The position numbers and the translations under genes were made by a program. A model generated the notes under the pieces. The model made no database searches, was not told the DNA's origin, and saw only the letters and a program-made list of their open reading frames with translations. This document shows positions 16,350 through 24,146 of a stretch of DNA of 64,000 bases, one piece after another. The first letter of the stretch is position 1. Each line of letters begins with the position of its first letter. Source of the stretch: Poriferisodalis sp965116715. GTDB taxonomy: Bacteria > Actinomycetota > Acidimicrobiia > Acidimicrobiales > Poriferisodalaceae. The DNA lies in the NCBI GenBank assembly GCA_965116715.1, contig OZ220724.1, positions 1,364,001-1,428,000 on the forward strand, given 5' to 3'.

Positions 16350-17333
16350 TCAGAACAGGTTCTGGCCGTCGAAGATCTCCGACACTGACGCGTCCTCGAA
16401 CACCGACTCGAGGGCGTCAGCGAACACGCCCGCGACGCTGAGCACCACCAGCTTGTCGAACTGCTTGGAGCTGGGGATCGGCACCGTGTTCGTCACGATG
16501 ACTTGGCTCAGCGAGGAGTTCTTCAAGCGGTCCACGGCCGGCTCGGAGAACAACCCGTGCGTGCTCGCACACATCACGTCGGCGGCACCGCTGGCCACCA
16601 GCGTTTCGGTGGCCGAGCAGATGGTGCCGGCCGTGTCGATCATGTCGTCGATGATCACGCAGGTGCGGCCCGCCACCTCGCCCATGATGCCGAGAGCTTC
16701 CGATTCGTTGGCGGCATCGGTTGTACGCCGCTTGTAGATCGACGCGACATCGCAGCCGAGCCGGGTCGCGTAGCGCTCGGCCACCTTCACGCGACCGGTG
16801 TCGGGCGACACGATCACCGAGTCGGGGCCCATGACGCCGGACAGGTAGTCGATGAGCACGGGCGCAGCGGTCAGATGATCGACGGGACCGTCGAAGAAGC
16901 CTTGGATCTGGCCGCTGTGCAGGTCGATCGACACGAGACGCTCAGCCCCGGCCACAGTGAACAAGTCGGCCAGCAGGCGTGCCGTGATCGGCTCGCGGCC
17001 GGCCGCCTTTCGATCCTGGCGGGCGTACCCGTACAGGGGTGCCACCGCCGTGATGCGCTTGGCCGAAGCGCGCCGGGCGGCATCGACCATGATGAGCTGC
17101 TCCATGATCGCGTCGTTGGTGCTCATGGTGTCGCCGGCGGCATGGCTCTGGATGATGAACACGTCGCCGCCGCGGATCGACTCGGCGAACTTGCATTTGA
17201 TCTCGCCGTTGGCGAAGTCGATGAGCCCGGGGTCGCCGAGCTCCACGCCCAGCTGATCTGCAATCTCGGTGGCCAGCTCAGGATTCGCCCGTCCGCTGAA
17301 CAGGTGCAGGCGCTTCTTGGTGACCAGCTCCAT
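16350..17333 (-). CDS. prs: Ribose-phosphate pyrophosphokinase
   Basis: A 327-residue enzyme that makes PRPP from ribose 5-phosphate and ATP for nucleotide, His and Trp synthesis. It starts MELVTKKRLHLFSG, the standard N-terminus. The ATP-binding flexible-loop region is LYGYARQDRKAAGREP, the divalent-metal/PRPP signature follows in LVSIDLHSGQIQGFF, and the ribose 5-phosphate loop is VIIDDMIDTAGT near 220. The ATG at 17333 is chosen over a much longer in-frame extension because AAAGGA lies seven bases upstream and homologues begin here. A 66 bp dispersed repeat sits between glmU and this gene; both read the same way. Confidence 0.97.
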   Translation of the reverse strand: MELVTKKRLHLFSGRANPELATEIADQLGVELGDPGLIDFANGEIKCKFAESIRGGDVFIIQSHAAGDTMSTNDAIMEQLIMVDAARRASAKRITAVAPLYGYARQDRKAAGREPITARLLADLFTVAGAERLVSIDLHSGQIQGFFDGPVDHLTAAPVLIDYLSGVMGPDSVIVSPDTGRVKVAERYATRLGCDVASIYKRRTTDAANESEALGIMGEVAGRTCVIIDDMIDTAGTICSATETLVASGAADVMCASTHGLFSEPAVDRLKNSSLSQVIVTNTVPIPSSKQFDKLVVLSVAGVFADALESVFEDASVSEIFDGQNLF

Positions 17334-17481
17334 TGCGTATTCCTTTCGCAGCAGTCCCCTGGGCGCCGTGCTCGACGCGGACGCGCTCGTAGCAGCAGCA
17401 CCTGAAGGCTGGGCGGAACGCTCGGCAATGGGTTGTGACGGCATGTTCAGCAGTCCGGCGACAGTTTTGAGGCTACCCGAC

Positions 17482-17547
17482 CGCACCCCCTGTTTCCCGC
17501 TCTTGTTCGCTGCGCTCACGGGCCGCTCGGGCCACGGCTGCGCCTCT
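17482..17547. repeat. 66 bp dispersed repeat, copy A
   Basis: Matches 45699-45764 (copy B). The core 53 bp (17495-17547) has only two mismatches with copy B; the outer 13 bp are weaker. It lies between the glmU stop and the prs start. Read on the minus strand it is open and spells a charged run beginning A-V-A-R-A-A-R-E-R-S-E-Q-E-R-E in both copies. There is no transposase and no flanking target duplication visible. Confidence 0.85.
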
Positions 17548-17588
17548 GGAACCCCGGAGATTCAGCCCTATCGGTGCGCAGCGAATGC

Positions 17589-18380
17589 TCAGCAGCCCGT
17601 ACGCGCAGCCAGCGCGGCTTCGCAAGCAGCAAGTTGGTGCGGGTCGTTCACGCCCGTGGCTTCGGCGGGATCGTTCAGAGTCACCGCAGAGATGCCCTGG
17701 CCGCTGCGACCCAGCAGACCGATGGCGTCGGTGAGGTAGTACTCCCCGGCTGCATTGGCACGGCGAATCTGCGGCAGCACGTGACGAAGCTGAGCGAGGT
17801 CGAAGCAATACACGCCTGCGTTGATCTCGTTGATCTGCGCTTCTGCCTGCGAGGCATCGCTCTGCTCGACGATGGAGATGCGGTCATCGCTGCGCACGAC
17901 ACGCCCATAGCCGGTCGGATCGTCGAGGCGAGCCGTCAGCAGGCTGGCCGCCGCGCCGTCACGGCGCCGGACCGCAACAAGCTCAATGAGGGTCTCGGAC
18001 CGCAGCAGCGGCGTGTCGCCTGCCAGCACGAGCACATCGCTCGCCCCCGCCGCTTCGCCGAGCGCGTCGAGCCCGACCCGGGCGGCGTCGCCGGTGCCGA
18101 GCTGGTCCGGCTGATCGGCGAAGGTCAGTCGTCTCGGCTGGGGTGCCCCGGCGTGCACCTCGTCGCGGACATCGCCCGCGCGGTGGCCCACCACGACCAC
18201 GACCGGGTTTGCATCGGCGCCCGCGAGGGAGTCGAGCACTCGCAGCACCATGGCCCGTCCCCCGACCGGGTGCAGCGGCTTCGGCAGGTCCGAGCCCATG
18301 CGTGTGCCGGCTCCGGCTGCGAGCACGATGGCCGCGCACCGTGGCGTCATGGGGACTGGCGCCATCGGGTCTGGCGGCAT
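17589..18380 (-). CDS. glmU: GlmU-like nucleotidyltransferase, single domain
   Basis: A 263-residue sugar-1-phosphate nucleotidyltransferase matching the uridyltransferase half of GlmU. It has the nucleotide loop LAAGAGTRMGSDLPKPLHP (residues about 20-38), QLGTGDAA near 92, the metal-binding LAGDTPLL near 118, EINAGVYCFD near 185, YYLTD and a C-terminal GVNDPHQLA. The left-handed beta-helix acetyltransferase half found in standard 450-residue GlmU is absent, and no such domain follows in any frame. It probably makes UDP-GlcNAc or a related UDP-sugar. Three in-frame ATGs at 18380, 18365 and 18350 arise from a 15 bp repeat, so the true start is uncertain; the third gives the compact family N-terminus. 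Confidence 0.88.
   Translation of the reverse strand: MPPDPMAPVPMTPRCAAIVLAAGAGTRMGSDLPKPLHPVGGRAMVLRVLDSLAGADANPVVVVVGHRAGDVRDEVHAGAPQPRRLTFADQPDQLGTGDAARVGLDALGEAAGASDVLVLAGDTPLLRSETLIELVAVRRRDGAAASLLTARLDDPTGYGRVVRSDDRISIVEQSDASQAEAQINEINAGVYCFDLAQLRHVLPQIRRANAAGEYYLTDAIGLLGRSGQGISAVTLNDPAEATGVNDPHQLAACEAALAARTGC
18336..18380 (-). repeat. 15 bp repeat carrying the glmU start codon three times
   Basis: On the minus strand three 15 bp units each begin with ATG and continue with a CGCCA core (ATGCCGCCAGACCCG, ATGGCGCCAGTCCCC, then a decayed third). They encode MPPDP, MAPVP and MTPRC in frame. Confidence 0.7.
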
Positions 18381-18409
18381 CGCGCTGGCTCGCCGTATGA
18401 GACGTGGGG

Positions 18410-18481
18410 TTCGGGGAGGAGGACTCGAACCTCCATTGCCGGGACCAAAACCCGATGTCCTACCAATTGAACGATCCCCGA
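18410..18481 (-). tRNA. tRNA-Gln (anticodon UUG)
   Basis: A 72-base cloverleaf. The acceptor stem TCGGGGA pairs with TCCCCGA and is followed by discriminator A; the D-loop contains AATTGGTAG; the anticodon loop TTTTGGT gives UUG at positions 34-36 between TCGGG and CCCGG; the T-arm is GGAGG-TTCGAGT-CCTCC. No CCA is encoded, as in many actinobacterial tRNAs. It lies just upstream of glmU on the same strand and divergent from bS22. Confidence 0.96.
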
Positions 18482-18583
18482 TAGCGCCTGTCGCCGCAGG
18501 CGGTTGTCTGCAGTTCGAGGGTAGCGACCGGCTTCGGCGCCATCGTCATGGATTTGACTCGTCGCAGGACCCCTCCGAGGCGG

Positions 18584-18589
18584 TAGCGT
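18584..18589 (+). promoter_or_regulatory. Leaderless -10 box of the bS22 gene
   Basis: TAGCGT, ten bases before the ATG at 18600. The same layout precedes the bL37 gene at 26533. Confidence 0.5.
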
Positions 18590-18599
18590 TCGGCTCTCC

Positions 18600-18695
18600 A
18601 TGGGATCGCTGGTCAAAAAGCGCCGCAAGCGGATGCGCAAGAAGAAGCACCGCAAGATGCTGCGGCGCACGCGTTACCAACGTCGCAACCGCTGA
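18600..18695 (+). CDS. Small ribosomal protein bS22 homologue (AURKAIP1/COX24 domain)
   Basis: A 31-residue, extremely basic protein beginning MGSLVKKRRKRMRKKKHRK and ending RYQRRNR. Length, composition and the KKRRKRMxKKKHRKxLRRTR pattern match bS22, a tiny ribosomal protein described in mycobacterial 30S subunits and related to the mitochondrial AURKAIP1/COX24 domain. It should sit in the small subunit near the decoding centre. Such genes are usually missed by gene callers. There is no Shine-Dalgarno; TAGCGT ten bases before the ATG suggests a leaderless mRNA. It stands alone between tRNA-Gln (divergent) and ispE (convergent, stop 30 bases away). Confidence 0.93.
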   Translation: MGSLVKKRRKRMRKKKHRKMLRRTRYQRRNR

Positions 18696-18725
18696 CCCTG
18701 CCACTGTCGGGCCGACTTCAGCCAG

Positions 18726-19580
18726 CTAGAGCCGGCCGACGGCCTGTGTCCCGCTCGCACTGGCGTCACGGATGCCCGGCAGCTCTGCACCGGTGCCGAG
18801 GGGCGCGGGAATGAACCAGGTGGCGCCGCTGCCAGCCAGTTGCGGCACTCGCCCGGTGCGGGCAGCGATCTCATCGCGCCACTCGGCAAGCTCTGGATAG
18901 GCGGCGAGCGCGGCGGGCTCAAGGTCGTTGGTATCGCCGCTCGGGCCGCCCAGCTCATCCCACGTGCGGTAGACGGTCGCTGTCTCGGCCTGGACCGGCG
19001 GCGTCCACAGCACGAAGGACTGGTGCCGGAATCTGAGCGGCTCGACGATCTCGCCGACGCCCCTCACACGGGCACGGCCGCCAACGAGGCAGAACGGCAC
19101 ATCTGCGCCCAGCACCGCTGCCTGCTGCGGCGTGACGTTGGCGGGCGACGGCGAGCGGGGCCCTGAGCCGGCGCTGCCAGTGCGGGCAGCCTGCTCGGCA
19201 GACATCCGGTTCGCCCAGCGGAGCACGGCGGCTGCATCGGCAGACCCGCCGCCGAGGCCGGCACCGGGCGGGATGCGCTTGCGGACCTCGACGTGGGCAG
19301 TCCGGCCGGCAAGCTCCAGCGCCCGGATCACCAGGTTCGAACCATCAGTGGGAATGTCCCAGTCGGGTACGGCACCCGTGCCGTCGCGCATGGCGGGTGC
19401 CGACGCGATCTCCACCGACGACGCCGAGCTGTGGCGCACGATGATCTCGTCACAGAGGTCCAGCGTCACCATCTCGGCATCGATGAGGTGGTAGCCGTCC
19501 GGCCGTATGCCGGTGATCCGCAGTGACAGCGTCAGCTTCGCCGGGGCCAGCAGCCGGGCCACCTGGGTGTCGGTCGCCAC
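18726..19580 (-). CDS. ispE: 4-diphosphocytidyl-2-C-methyl-D-erythritol kinase
   Basis: A 284-residue GHMP kinase of the non-mevalonate isoprenoid pathway. The substrate-binding PAKLTLSLRITGIRPDGYH lies at residues about 13-31, the ATP-binding glycine loop PPGAGLGGGSADAAA near 104-118, LGADVPFCLVGG near 158 and a C-terminal GSGATWF near 250. The GTG at 19580 comes seven bases after the rsmA stop; an upstream in-frame start would overlap rsmA by 37 bases. An insertion rich in Ser, Ala and Pro after the glycine loop is unusual. It ends a metG-tatD-rsmA-ispE run, a common actinobacterial order. Confidence 0.95.
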   Translation of the reverse strand: MATDTQVARLLAPAKLTLSLRITGIRPDGYHLIDAEMVTLDLCDEIIVRHSSASSVEIASAPAMRDGTGAVPDWDIPTDGSNLVIRALELAGRTAHVEVRKRIPPGAGLGGGSADAAAVLRWANRMSAEQAARTGSAGSGPRSPSPANVTPQQAAVLGADVPFCLVGGRARVRGVGEIVEPLRFRHQSFVLWTPPVQAETATVYRTWDELGGPSGDTNDLEPAALAAYPELAEWRDEIAARTGRVPQLAGSGATWFIPAPLGTGAELPGIRDASASGTQAVGRL

Positions 19581-19587
19581 CGCCGAC

Positions 19588-20481
19588 TCAGCTCTCTCGG
19601 GGGGTCGCCAGCGAGATCTCGGCAAGGCGCACCCATTCGGCGAGCCCGAGACGCTCGGGGCGGTCGGTCCCCTCGATGCTGGCTCTGCTCAGCATCCCAT
19701 CAGCGTCATCGAGGGCATCCCGCAATGTCCGTCGCAGCATCTGGCGGCGGTGCGCGAATGCGGCGGTCACCAGCCGATTGACCTCGGCGCGCAGATCGGT
19801 CGCCATGCACGGGGCACGGCGTGTGATGCGCACCAGCGCGGATTCCACTTCAGGCCGGGGATAGAAGACCGTGGCGGGCACCGCTCCGGCCACCTCGGCA
19901 TCGGCGTGGACTGCGACCCGAACGGAGACTGCACCGTAGACACCGCTGCCAGGCGCCGCCGCCAATCGCTCCGCGGCTTCCCGCTGGCACATCACCAGCA
20001 GCCGGTTGACGGCCGGTACCTCGTCGAGCACGGTCAGCACCAGTGAGGTCGCGATGTTGTATGGCAGGTTCGCAACGACCTGCCACCCGCTGCCCGGCAG
20101 GAGCGCGCTCCAGTCCATACGCCGCGCATCGGCGTGCACGACCTGGACGGGACCCGGCCTCGCCCTACCGGGCGCCGCTGAATCCGGCTCGCAGCTCATC
20201 GAGAACGAACTCACCACCTCGCGCAGGAGCGGCACGAGGCGACCGTCGGTTTCCACTGCCACCACCTCGGCCCCGGTCTCGGCCAAGGCCAGCGTCAGCG
20301 AGCCCAGGCCGGCGCCGATCTCCACCACCCGGTCGCCCGGGCCGACACCTGCGAGGCGTGCGATCCGCCGCACGGTGTTGGGATCGGTCACGAAGTTCTG
20401 GCCGAGGCTGCGGCGTGGCGCTGCACCGGCCCGCTCCAGCAGCGCTGTGACGGCAGGCAGGGTCAGCAACCGGTCTGTCAT
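19588..20481 (-). CDS. rsmA: 16S rRNA dimethyladenosine transferase
   Basis: A 297-residue SAM-dependent methyltransferase (KsgA) that dimethylates two adjacent adenines near the 3' end of 16S rRNA during 30S maturation. The RRSLGQNFVTDPNTVRRI start (residues about 23-40), the SAM loop VVEIGAGLGSLTLALAE (53-69), the acidic VVAVETD, and the catalytic NLPYNIATSLV near 140 (NxPY/F motif) are all present. The gene overlaps the tatD stop by four bases (ATGA), implying translational coupling. Confidence 0.96.
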   Translation of the reverse strand: MTDRLLTLPAVTALLERAGAAPRRSLGQNFVTDPNTVRRIARLAGVGPGDRVVEIGAGLGSLTLALAETGAEVVAVETDGRLVPLLREVVSSFSMSCEPDSAAPGRARPGPVQVVHADARRMDWSALLPGSGWQVVANLPYNIATSLVLTVLDEVPAVNRLLVMCQREAAERLAAAPGSGVYGAVSVRVAVHADAEVAGAVPATVFYPRPEVESALVRITRRAPCMATDLRAEVNRLVTAAFAHRRQMLRRTLRDALDDADGMLSRASIEGTDRPERLGLAEWVRLAEISLATPRES

Positions 20482-21296
20482 AGGGCAGCAGGATCGTCCA
20501 GCCCGAAGATCCGCCGAGCATTCGCCGTGGTCTCGGCTGCGACCTGAGCGGTGGACACGCCGCGGGCGGCGGCGACGGCCTCGCCCACGAAGCGCACCCA
20601 GCTCGGCCGGTTCTGTTTCCCCCGCTTGGGCACCGGTGCGAGGTACGGCGCGTCAGTCTCGATGAGATAGCGGTCGGCGGGAACGAGCGCTGCCGCGTCG
20701 CGGATCTCCGATGCGTTGCCGAACGACACGATGCCGCTGAACGACACCGTCGCGCCTCGTTCAAGTGCTGCACGAGCCTCGGTGGGCCCGCCGGTGAAGC
20801 AATGGAACACCGTGCGCTCGGGCACACCCTCGGCGTCGAGCACGTCGAAGGTGTCCTCCCAGGCATCCCGGCTGTGGATCACCAGCGCCAACCCGTAGCG
20901 GTGCGCCATGGCGATCTGGGCGGCGAACGCCTCGCGCTGGCTGGCCCGATCCGAGTGCTCGTAGTAGTAGTCCAGCCCGCACTCGCCCACGGCCACCAGC
21001 CGGGTGTCGCCGCCCGCACCACCATCGGCGCCCAGCGCTGCGGAAATGAGCCCTTCGAGCACATGGAGCGCCGCCGGGCCTTCGTCGGCGTCGTGGGGGT
21101 GCAGCCCGATCGTCGCCGCCACGCCGTCGAGCGTGCGCGCCCGTTCCAGCGCAGCGACGCTCGTGTCGACGTCGGTGCCGATGTCGACGATCCACGCCAC
21201 GCCGTCGTGGTGAGCCTCAGCCACCAGCTCAGCGCCGTTGTCCCACAGGTGGCAGTGACTGTCCACCCAGACCTCGGCGTGGGGCGCTGGGCTCAT
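20478..21296 (-). CDS. tatD: TatD-family metal-dependent hydrolase
   Basis: A 272-residue TIM-barrel deoxyribonuclease-like hydrolase. Metal ligands are visible in order: DSHCHLWD (residues about 12-19), GECGLDYYY near 105, VIHSRDA near 140, FHCFTGG near 165 and the final ETDAPYL near 212. The family has 3'-5' exonuclease or D-aminoacyl-tRNA deacylase-type activity; which applies is unknown. It overlaps rsmA by four bases. The start region holds three near-copies of an ATGAGC unit at 21322, 21310 and 21296; the last is in frame and gives the standard N-terminus. Confidence 0.94.
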   Translation of the reverse strand: MSPAPHAEVWVDSHCHLWDNGAELVAEAHHDGVAWIVDIGTDVDTSVAALERARTLDGVAATIGLHPHDADEGPAALHVLEGLISAALGADGGAGGDTRLVAVGECGLDYYYEHSDRASQREAFAAQIAMAHRYGLALVIHSRDAWEDTFDVLDAEGVPERTVFHCFTGGPTEARAALERGATVSFSGIVSFGNASEIRDAAALVPADRYLIETDAPYLAPVPKRGKQNRPSWVRFVGEAVAAARGVSTAQVAAETTANARRIFGLDDPAAL

Positions 21297-21322
21297 CGCG
21301 CCGGGCTCATCGCGCAGCTCAT
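21283..21322 (-). repeat. Short repeat carrying the tatD start codon
   Basis: ATGAGC recurs at 21322, 21310 and 21296 on the minus strand, spaced 12 and 14 bases apart; the last two units share ATGAGCCC(G/A)GCGC. Only the final ATG is in the tatD frame. Confidence 0.6.
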
Positions 21323-21333
21323 CGGCGGCTGCC

Positions 21334-22833
21334 TCACTTCAGGCGGGGGTACAGCGGCTCGCCGGTCGACACCGGCAGGCCACCCGGGTAACCGCCCCAC
21401 GCAGCGGCATCGGGCAGGCGCTGGTCGGCGATCGAGCCGTCCATGCCGATGCGCCGCCACACCTCCTCGCAGCCCCGCGGCGTCGCCACCGACGCCAAAA
21501 TCGCCACGATGCGCAGCGCTTCGAGCGCGTCGCCCAGCACGGCGTCCACGTCGGGGCCCGGCTCTGCTTTCCACGGCTCGGTCGATTCGAGCAGGGCATT
21601 CGTCTCTCGGATGATCCGCCAGGTGGCGTCGAGTGCTTCCGAGGGCGCTAGGCGCTCCCAGGCATCGGCGGTCTCGGCGACACAACTCGCCACCGCCTCC
21701 GCCAGCGGGCTGTCGGGGCGCGGGGCCGGCCCGACGCCGCCGCACTTGCGGCTCACCACGGTGGCGACCCGGCTCATGAGGTTGCCCAGGTTGTTGGCCA
21801 GGTCGGCGTTGTAGCGGGCCACCATGCCCTCATAGGAGAAATCGCCGTCGGGGCCGAAGGCCTGATCGTGCAGGAAGTGGTGCCGCACGCCGTCGCTGCC
21901 GAAGTCGTCCACCAGATCGCCCGGTGCGATCTGGTTGAGCGCCGTCTTGGACATCTTCTCGCCGCCCACCAGCAGGAAGCCGTGCACGTGTACCCGGCGT
22001 GGCGGCAGCAAGCCGCCGCTCATCAGCATCGCCGGCCAGTACACGCAGTGGAACCGCAGGATGTCCTTGCCGATGAGGTGCACACCGGGCCAGCGATGGG
22101 CGAACCGGGCCTCGTCGCTGGCGTAGCCCGCAGCGGTGATGTAGTTGGTGAGCGCATCGAACCAGACGTAGGTGACATGTTGAGCGTCCCAAGGAATGGG
22201 TATGCCCCAGTCCAGCGACGTTCGGCTGATCGAGAAGTCCTGCAGACCGCTGCGGATGAACCCCAGTGCCTCGTTCCGCTTGGTCGCCGGCACGACGAAG
22301 TCGGGATGAGCCTCGTACCAGTCCAGCAGGGGCTGCTCATAGCGGCTGAGCGAGAAGAAGTAGTTCTCCTCGGTGACGTGCTCGACAGGGCGGCCGTGGA
22401 TGCGGCAGTTGCCGTCGTCGAGGTCGTCCTCGGTGAAGTAGGCCTCGCAGCTCACGCAATAGAGACCCTCGTAGGTCTGCAGCGTGATGTCGCCGTTGTC
22501 GTAGCAGGCCTGCAAGAGCTGCTGCACCGAGTGGTGATGGCGCGGCTCGCTGGTGCGGATGAAGTCGTCGTTGGCGATGTCGAGCTGCTGCCACGCCTCC
22601 TGGAAGCGCACGACGGTGCGGTCGGCCCACTCGATGGGGGTGCAGCCGTTCTGCTCGGCCGCCCGCTGCACCTTGAGACCGTGCTCGTCGGTGCCGGTCA
22701 GGAACATCACGTCGTCGCCGCACAGCCGCTTCCAGCGGGCGATCGCGTCGGCGGTGATGGTGGTGTACGCGTGCCCGATGTGGGGCGCGTCGTTCACGTA
22801 GTAGATCGGCGTCGTGACGTAGTAGGAGGCCAC
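21334..22833 (-). CDS. metG: Methionyl-tRNA synthetase
   Basis: A 499-residue class I aminoacyl-tRNA synthetase. The HIGH motif is PHIGHAY (residues 17-23), the zinc knuckle has YCVSC and GNCRIHG with three Cys and a His, and the KMSKS loop is GGEKMSKTALNQ near 290. An anticodon-binding helical domain fills the C-terminus. No tRNA-binding C-terminal extension is present. The GTG at 22833 gives the standard MASYYVTTPIYYVND start and lies six bases after TACCCT, so it is probably leaderless; longer in-frame versions run into rsmI. It heads the metG-tatD-rsmA-ispE unit. Confidence 0.97.
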   Translation of the reverse strand: MASYYVTTPIYYVNDAPHIGHAYTTITADAIARWKRLCGDDVMFLTGTDEHGLKVQRAAEQNGCTPIEWADRTVVRFQEAWQQLDIANDDFIRTSEPRHHHSVQQLLQACYDNGDITLQTYEGLYCVSCEAYFTEDDLDDGNCRIHGRPVEHVTEENYFFSLSRYEQPLLDWYEAHPDFVVPATKRNEALGFIRSGLQDFSISRTSLDWGIPIPWDAQHVTYVWFDALTNYITAAGYASDEARFAHRWPGVHLIGKDILRFHCVYWPAMLMSGGLLPPRRVHVHGFLLVGGEKMSKTALNQIAPGDLVDDFGSDGVRHHFLHDQAFGPDGDFSYEGMVARYNADLANNLGNLMSRVATVVSRKCGGVGPAPRPDSPLAEAVASCVAETADAWERLAPSEALDATWRIIRETNALLESTEPWKAEPGPDVDAVLGDALEALRIVAILASVATPRGCEEVWRRIGMDGSIADQRLPDAAAWGGYPGGLPVSTGEPLYPRLK

Positions 22834-22839
22834 GCCAGC

Positions 22840-22845
22840 AGGGTA
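22840..22845 (-). promoter_or_regulatory. Leaderless -10 box of metG
   Basis: TACCCT, six bases before the GTG at 22833, in the 23-base gap after rsmI. Confidence 0.45.
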
Positions 22846-22856
22846 GTGACGGGCAG

Positions 22857-23777
22857 CTACTGAGCCCGCGGAGTTTCCGCGGCAGTCTCGGCCGCTGTAG
22901 CAGCCGGCCGAGCTGCTGAGCTGCCTTCGCTGGCCAGTTCGGTGGCCAGCGGGTACACGCGGTTGCGGCTCACGCCGAGTCGCTGCGCCACCGCGACGGC
23001 CGCGTCCCGTGTGCTGGCGCCGCTGTCCATCTCGGCCTGCACTTCGGCGCTGATCTGGCTGTCGGTGGGAGCGGCGGGCGACGCTGGCCCCAGCACCACC
23101 ACTATCTCGCCCTTGGGCGGCTCGGCATAGGCGGCGGCCAGCTCGGCAAGAGTGCCGCGCACTACCTCCTCGTGCAGCTTGGTGAGCTCCCGCGCCACCG
23201 CCGCAGGCCGGTCGGTGCCGCAAGCCCCAGCCAGATCAGCCAGCGTTGCACCGAGGCGCTTCGGCGATTCCAACAGCACCACCGTGCGCTGTTCGACCCC
23301 GATCTCGGCAAGGCGGGACGTGCGAGCGTTCCCGCCGCGGGGCAGAAAGCCCTCCATCACCCAGCGGTCGGTCGGCAGGCCTGACAGGGCGAGTGCGGCA
23401 ACCGGTGCGGAAGGTCCCGGCACCACGCTGACCTCCAGACCGGCTGCCACCACGGCCGCCACCAGACGCTGACCCGGATCGGAGATGGCCGGCATGCCCG
23501 CATCGGTGACGTACGCGGCGGTCTCCCCCGCCGCAAGCCGATCGACGATGTCCGGCGTCGCAGCGGCCTCGTTGTGCTCGTGCAGGGCGACCAACCGGCG
23601 CCCCCCGATACCCAGCCGCTGCAGCAGCAGGCCCGTGCGGCGGGTGTCCTCGCAGGCCACGAACGAGACCTCCCGCAGCACCTCGACTGCCCGGGGAGCG
23701 ATGTCGGCCAGGTTGCCGATGGGCGTCGCGACCAGCCACAGCCCGGGCTGGCGCGACGCGGCAGGCGGCTGGGTCAT
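22857..23777 (-). CDS. rsmI: 16S rRNA 2'-O-ribose C1402 methyltransferase
   Basis: A 306-residue SAM-dependent tetrapyrrole-methylase-fold enzyme that methylates the ribose of C1402 in the 16S rRNA decoding centre. LWLVATPIGNLADIAPRA is the family N-terminus, CEDTRRTGLLL the second block, YVTDAGMPAISDPG the third and VVPGPSAPVAALALSGLP the SAM-pocket block. The C-terminus carries an HTH-like region (DAAVAVAQRLGVSRNRVY) and an Ala-rich tail. An ATG at 23777 is chosen; a TTG four codons upstream at 23789 is also possible. It follows DUF192 by 31 bases, so ychF-DUF192-rsmI may be one transcript. Confidence 0.95.
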   Translation of the reverse strand: MTQPPAASRQPGLWLVATPIGNLADIAPRAVEVLREVSFVACEDTRRTGLLLQRLGIGGRRLVALHEHNEAAATPDIVDRLAAGETAAYVTDAGMPAISDPGQRLVAAVVAAGLEVSVVPGPSAPVAALALSGLPTDRWVMEGFLPRGGNARTSRLAEIGVEQRTVVLLESPKRLGATLADLAGACGTDRPAAVARELTKLHEEVVRGTLAELAAAYAEPPKGEIVVVLGPASPAAPTDSQISAEVQAEMDSGASTRDAAVAVAQRLGVSRNRVYPLATELASEGSSAARPAATAAETAAETPRAQ

Positions 23778-23808
23778 ACCTGTAGGCAACCACGCAGAGT
23801 CGGTGCGG

Positions 23809-24144
23809 TCATGCCTCGAGACGGATCTCCAGCGTGTCGCCGGCAGCTATCCCCCAACGCTCGAATGCGCCCGCCTGGGCTTCGACGACCGACCTGGCAG
23901 CGAGGCGAGGCCGGCCAAGCCGTCCCGGCGGCATGGTGACCACATCGATCACGCACCGATATGCGTCCAGGTACGCCACGTCGATGTCGAAGCTCATCCC
24001 GACGGTATGCACCCACCGGCACCGCTCGATCAGCAGCGCTCCGGTCAGTTCGTCCCGTCCCAGCAGTCCCCGCCGGCGCTGCGAACGGGTGCGAGCGACT
24101 TCGAGGCTTGCCACCACCCTGTCGCCACTGGCCAACCATGGCAT
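23809..24144 (-). CDS. DUF192-family protein
   Basis: A 111-residue single-domain DUF192 protein. The family pattern is seen in RTRSQRRRGLLGRDELTGALLI, then the conserved Cys/His segment RCRWVHTVGMSFDIDVAYLD and the closing VVEAQAGAFERWGIAAGD. No function is firmly established for the family; a structural link to small secreted or phosphate-related proteins has been suggested elsewhere. No signal peptide is present here, so it is cytosolic. The ATG at 24144 follows the ychF stop by two bases; the longer in-frame version would overlap ychF. Confidence 0.88.
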   Translation of the reverse strand: MPWLASGDRVVASLEVARTRSQRRRGLLGRDELTGALLIERCRWVHTVGMSFDIDVAYLDAYRCVIDVVTMPPGRLGRPRLAARSVVEAQAGAFERWGIAAGDTLEIRLEA

Positions 24145-24146
24145 GG

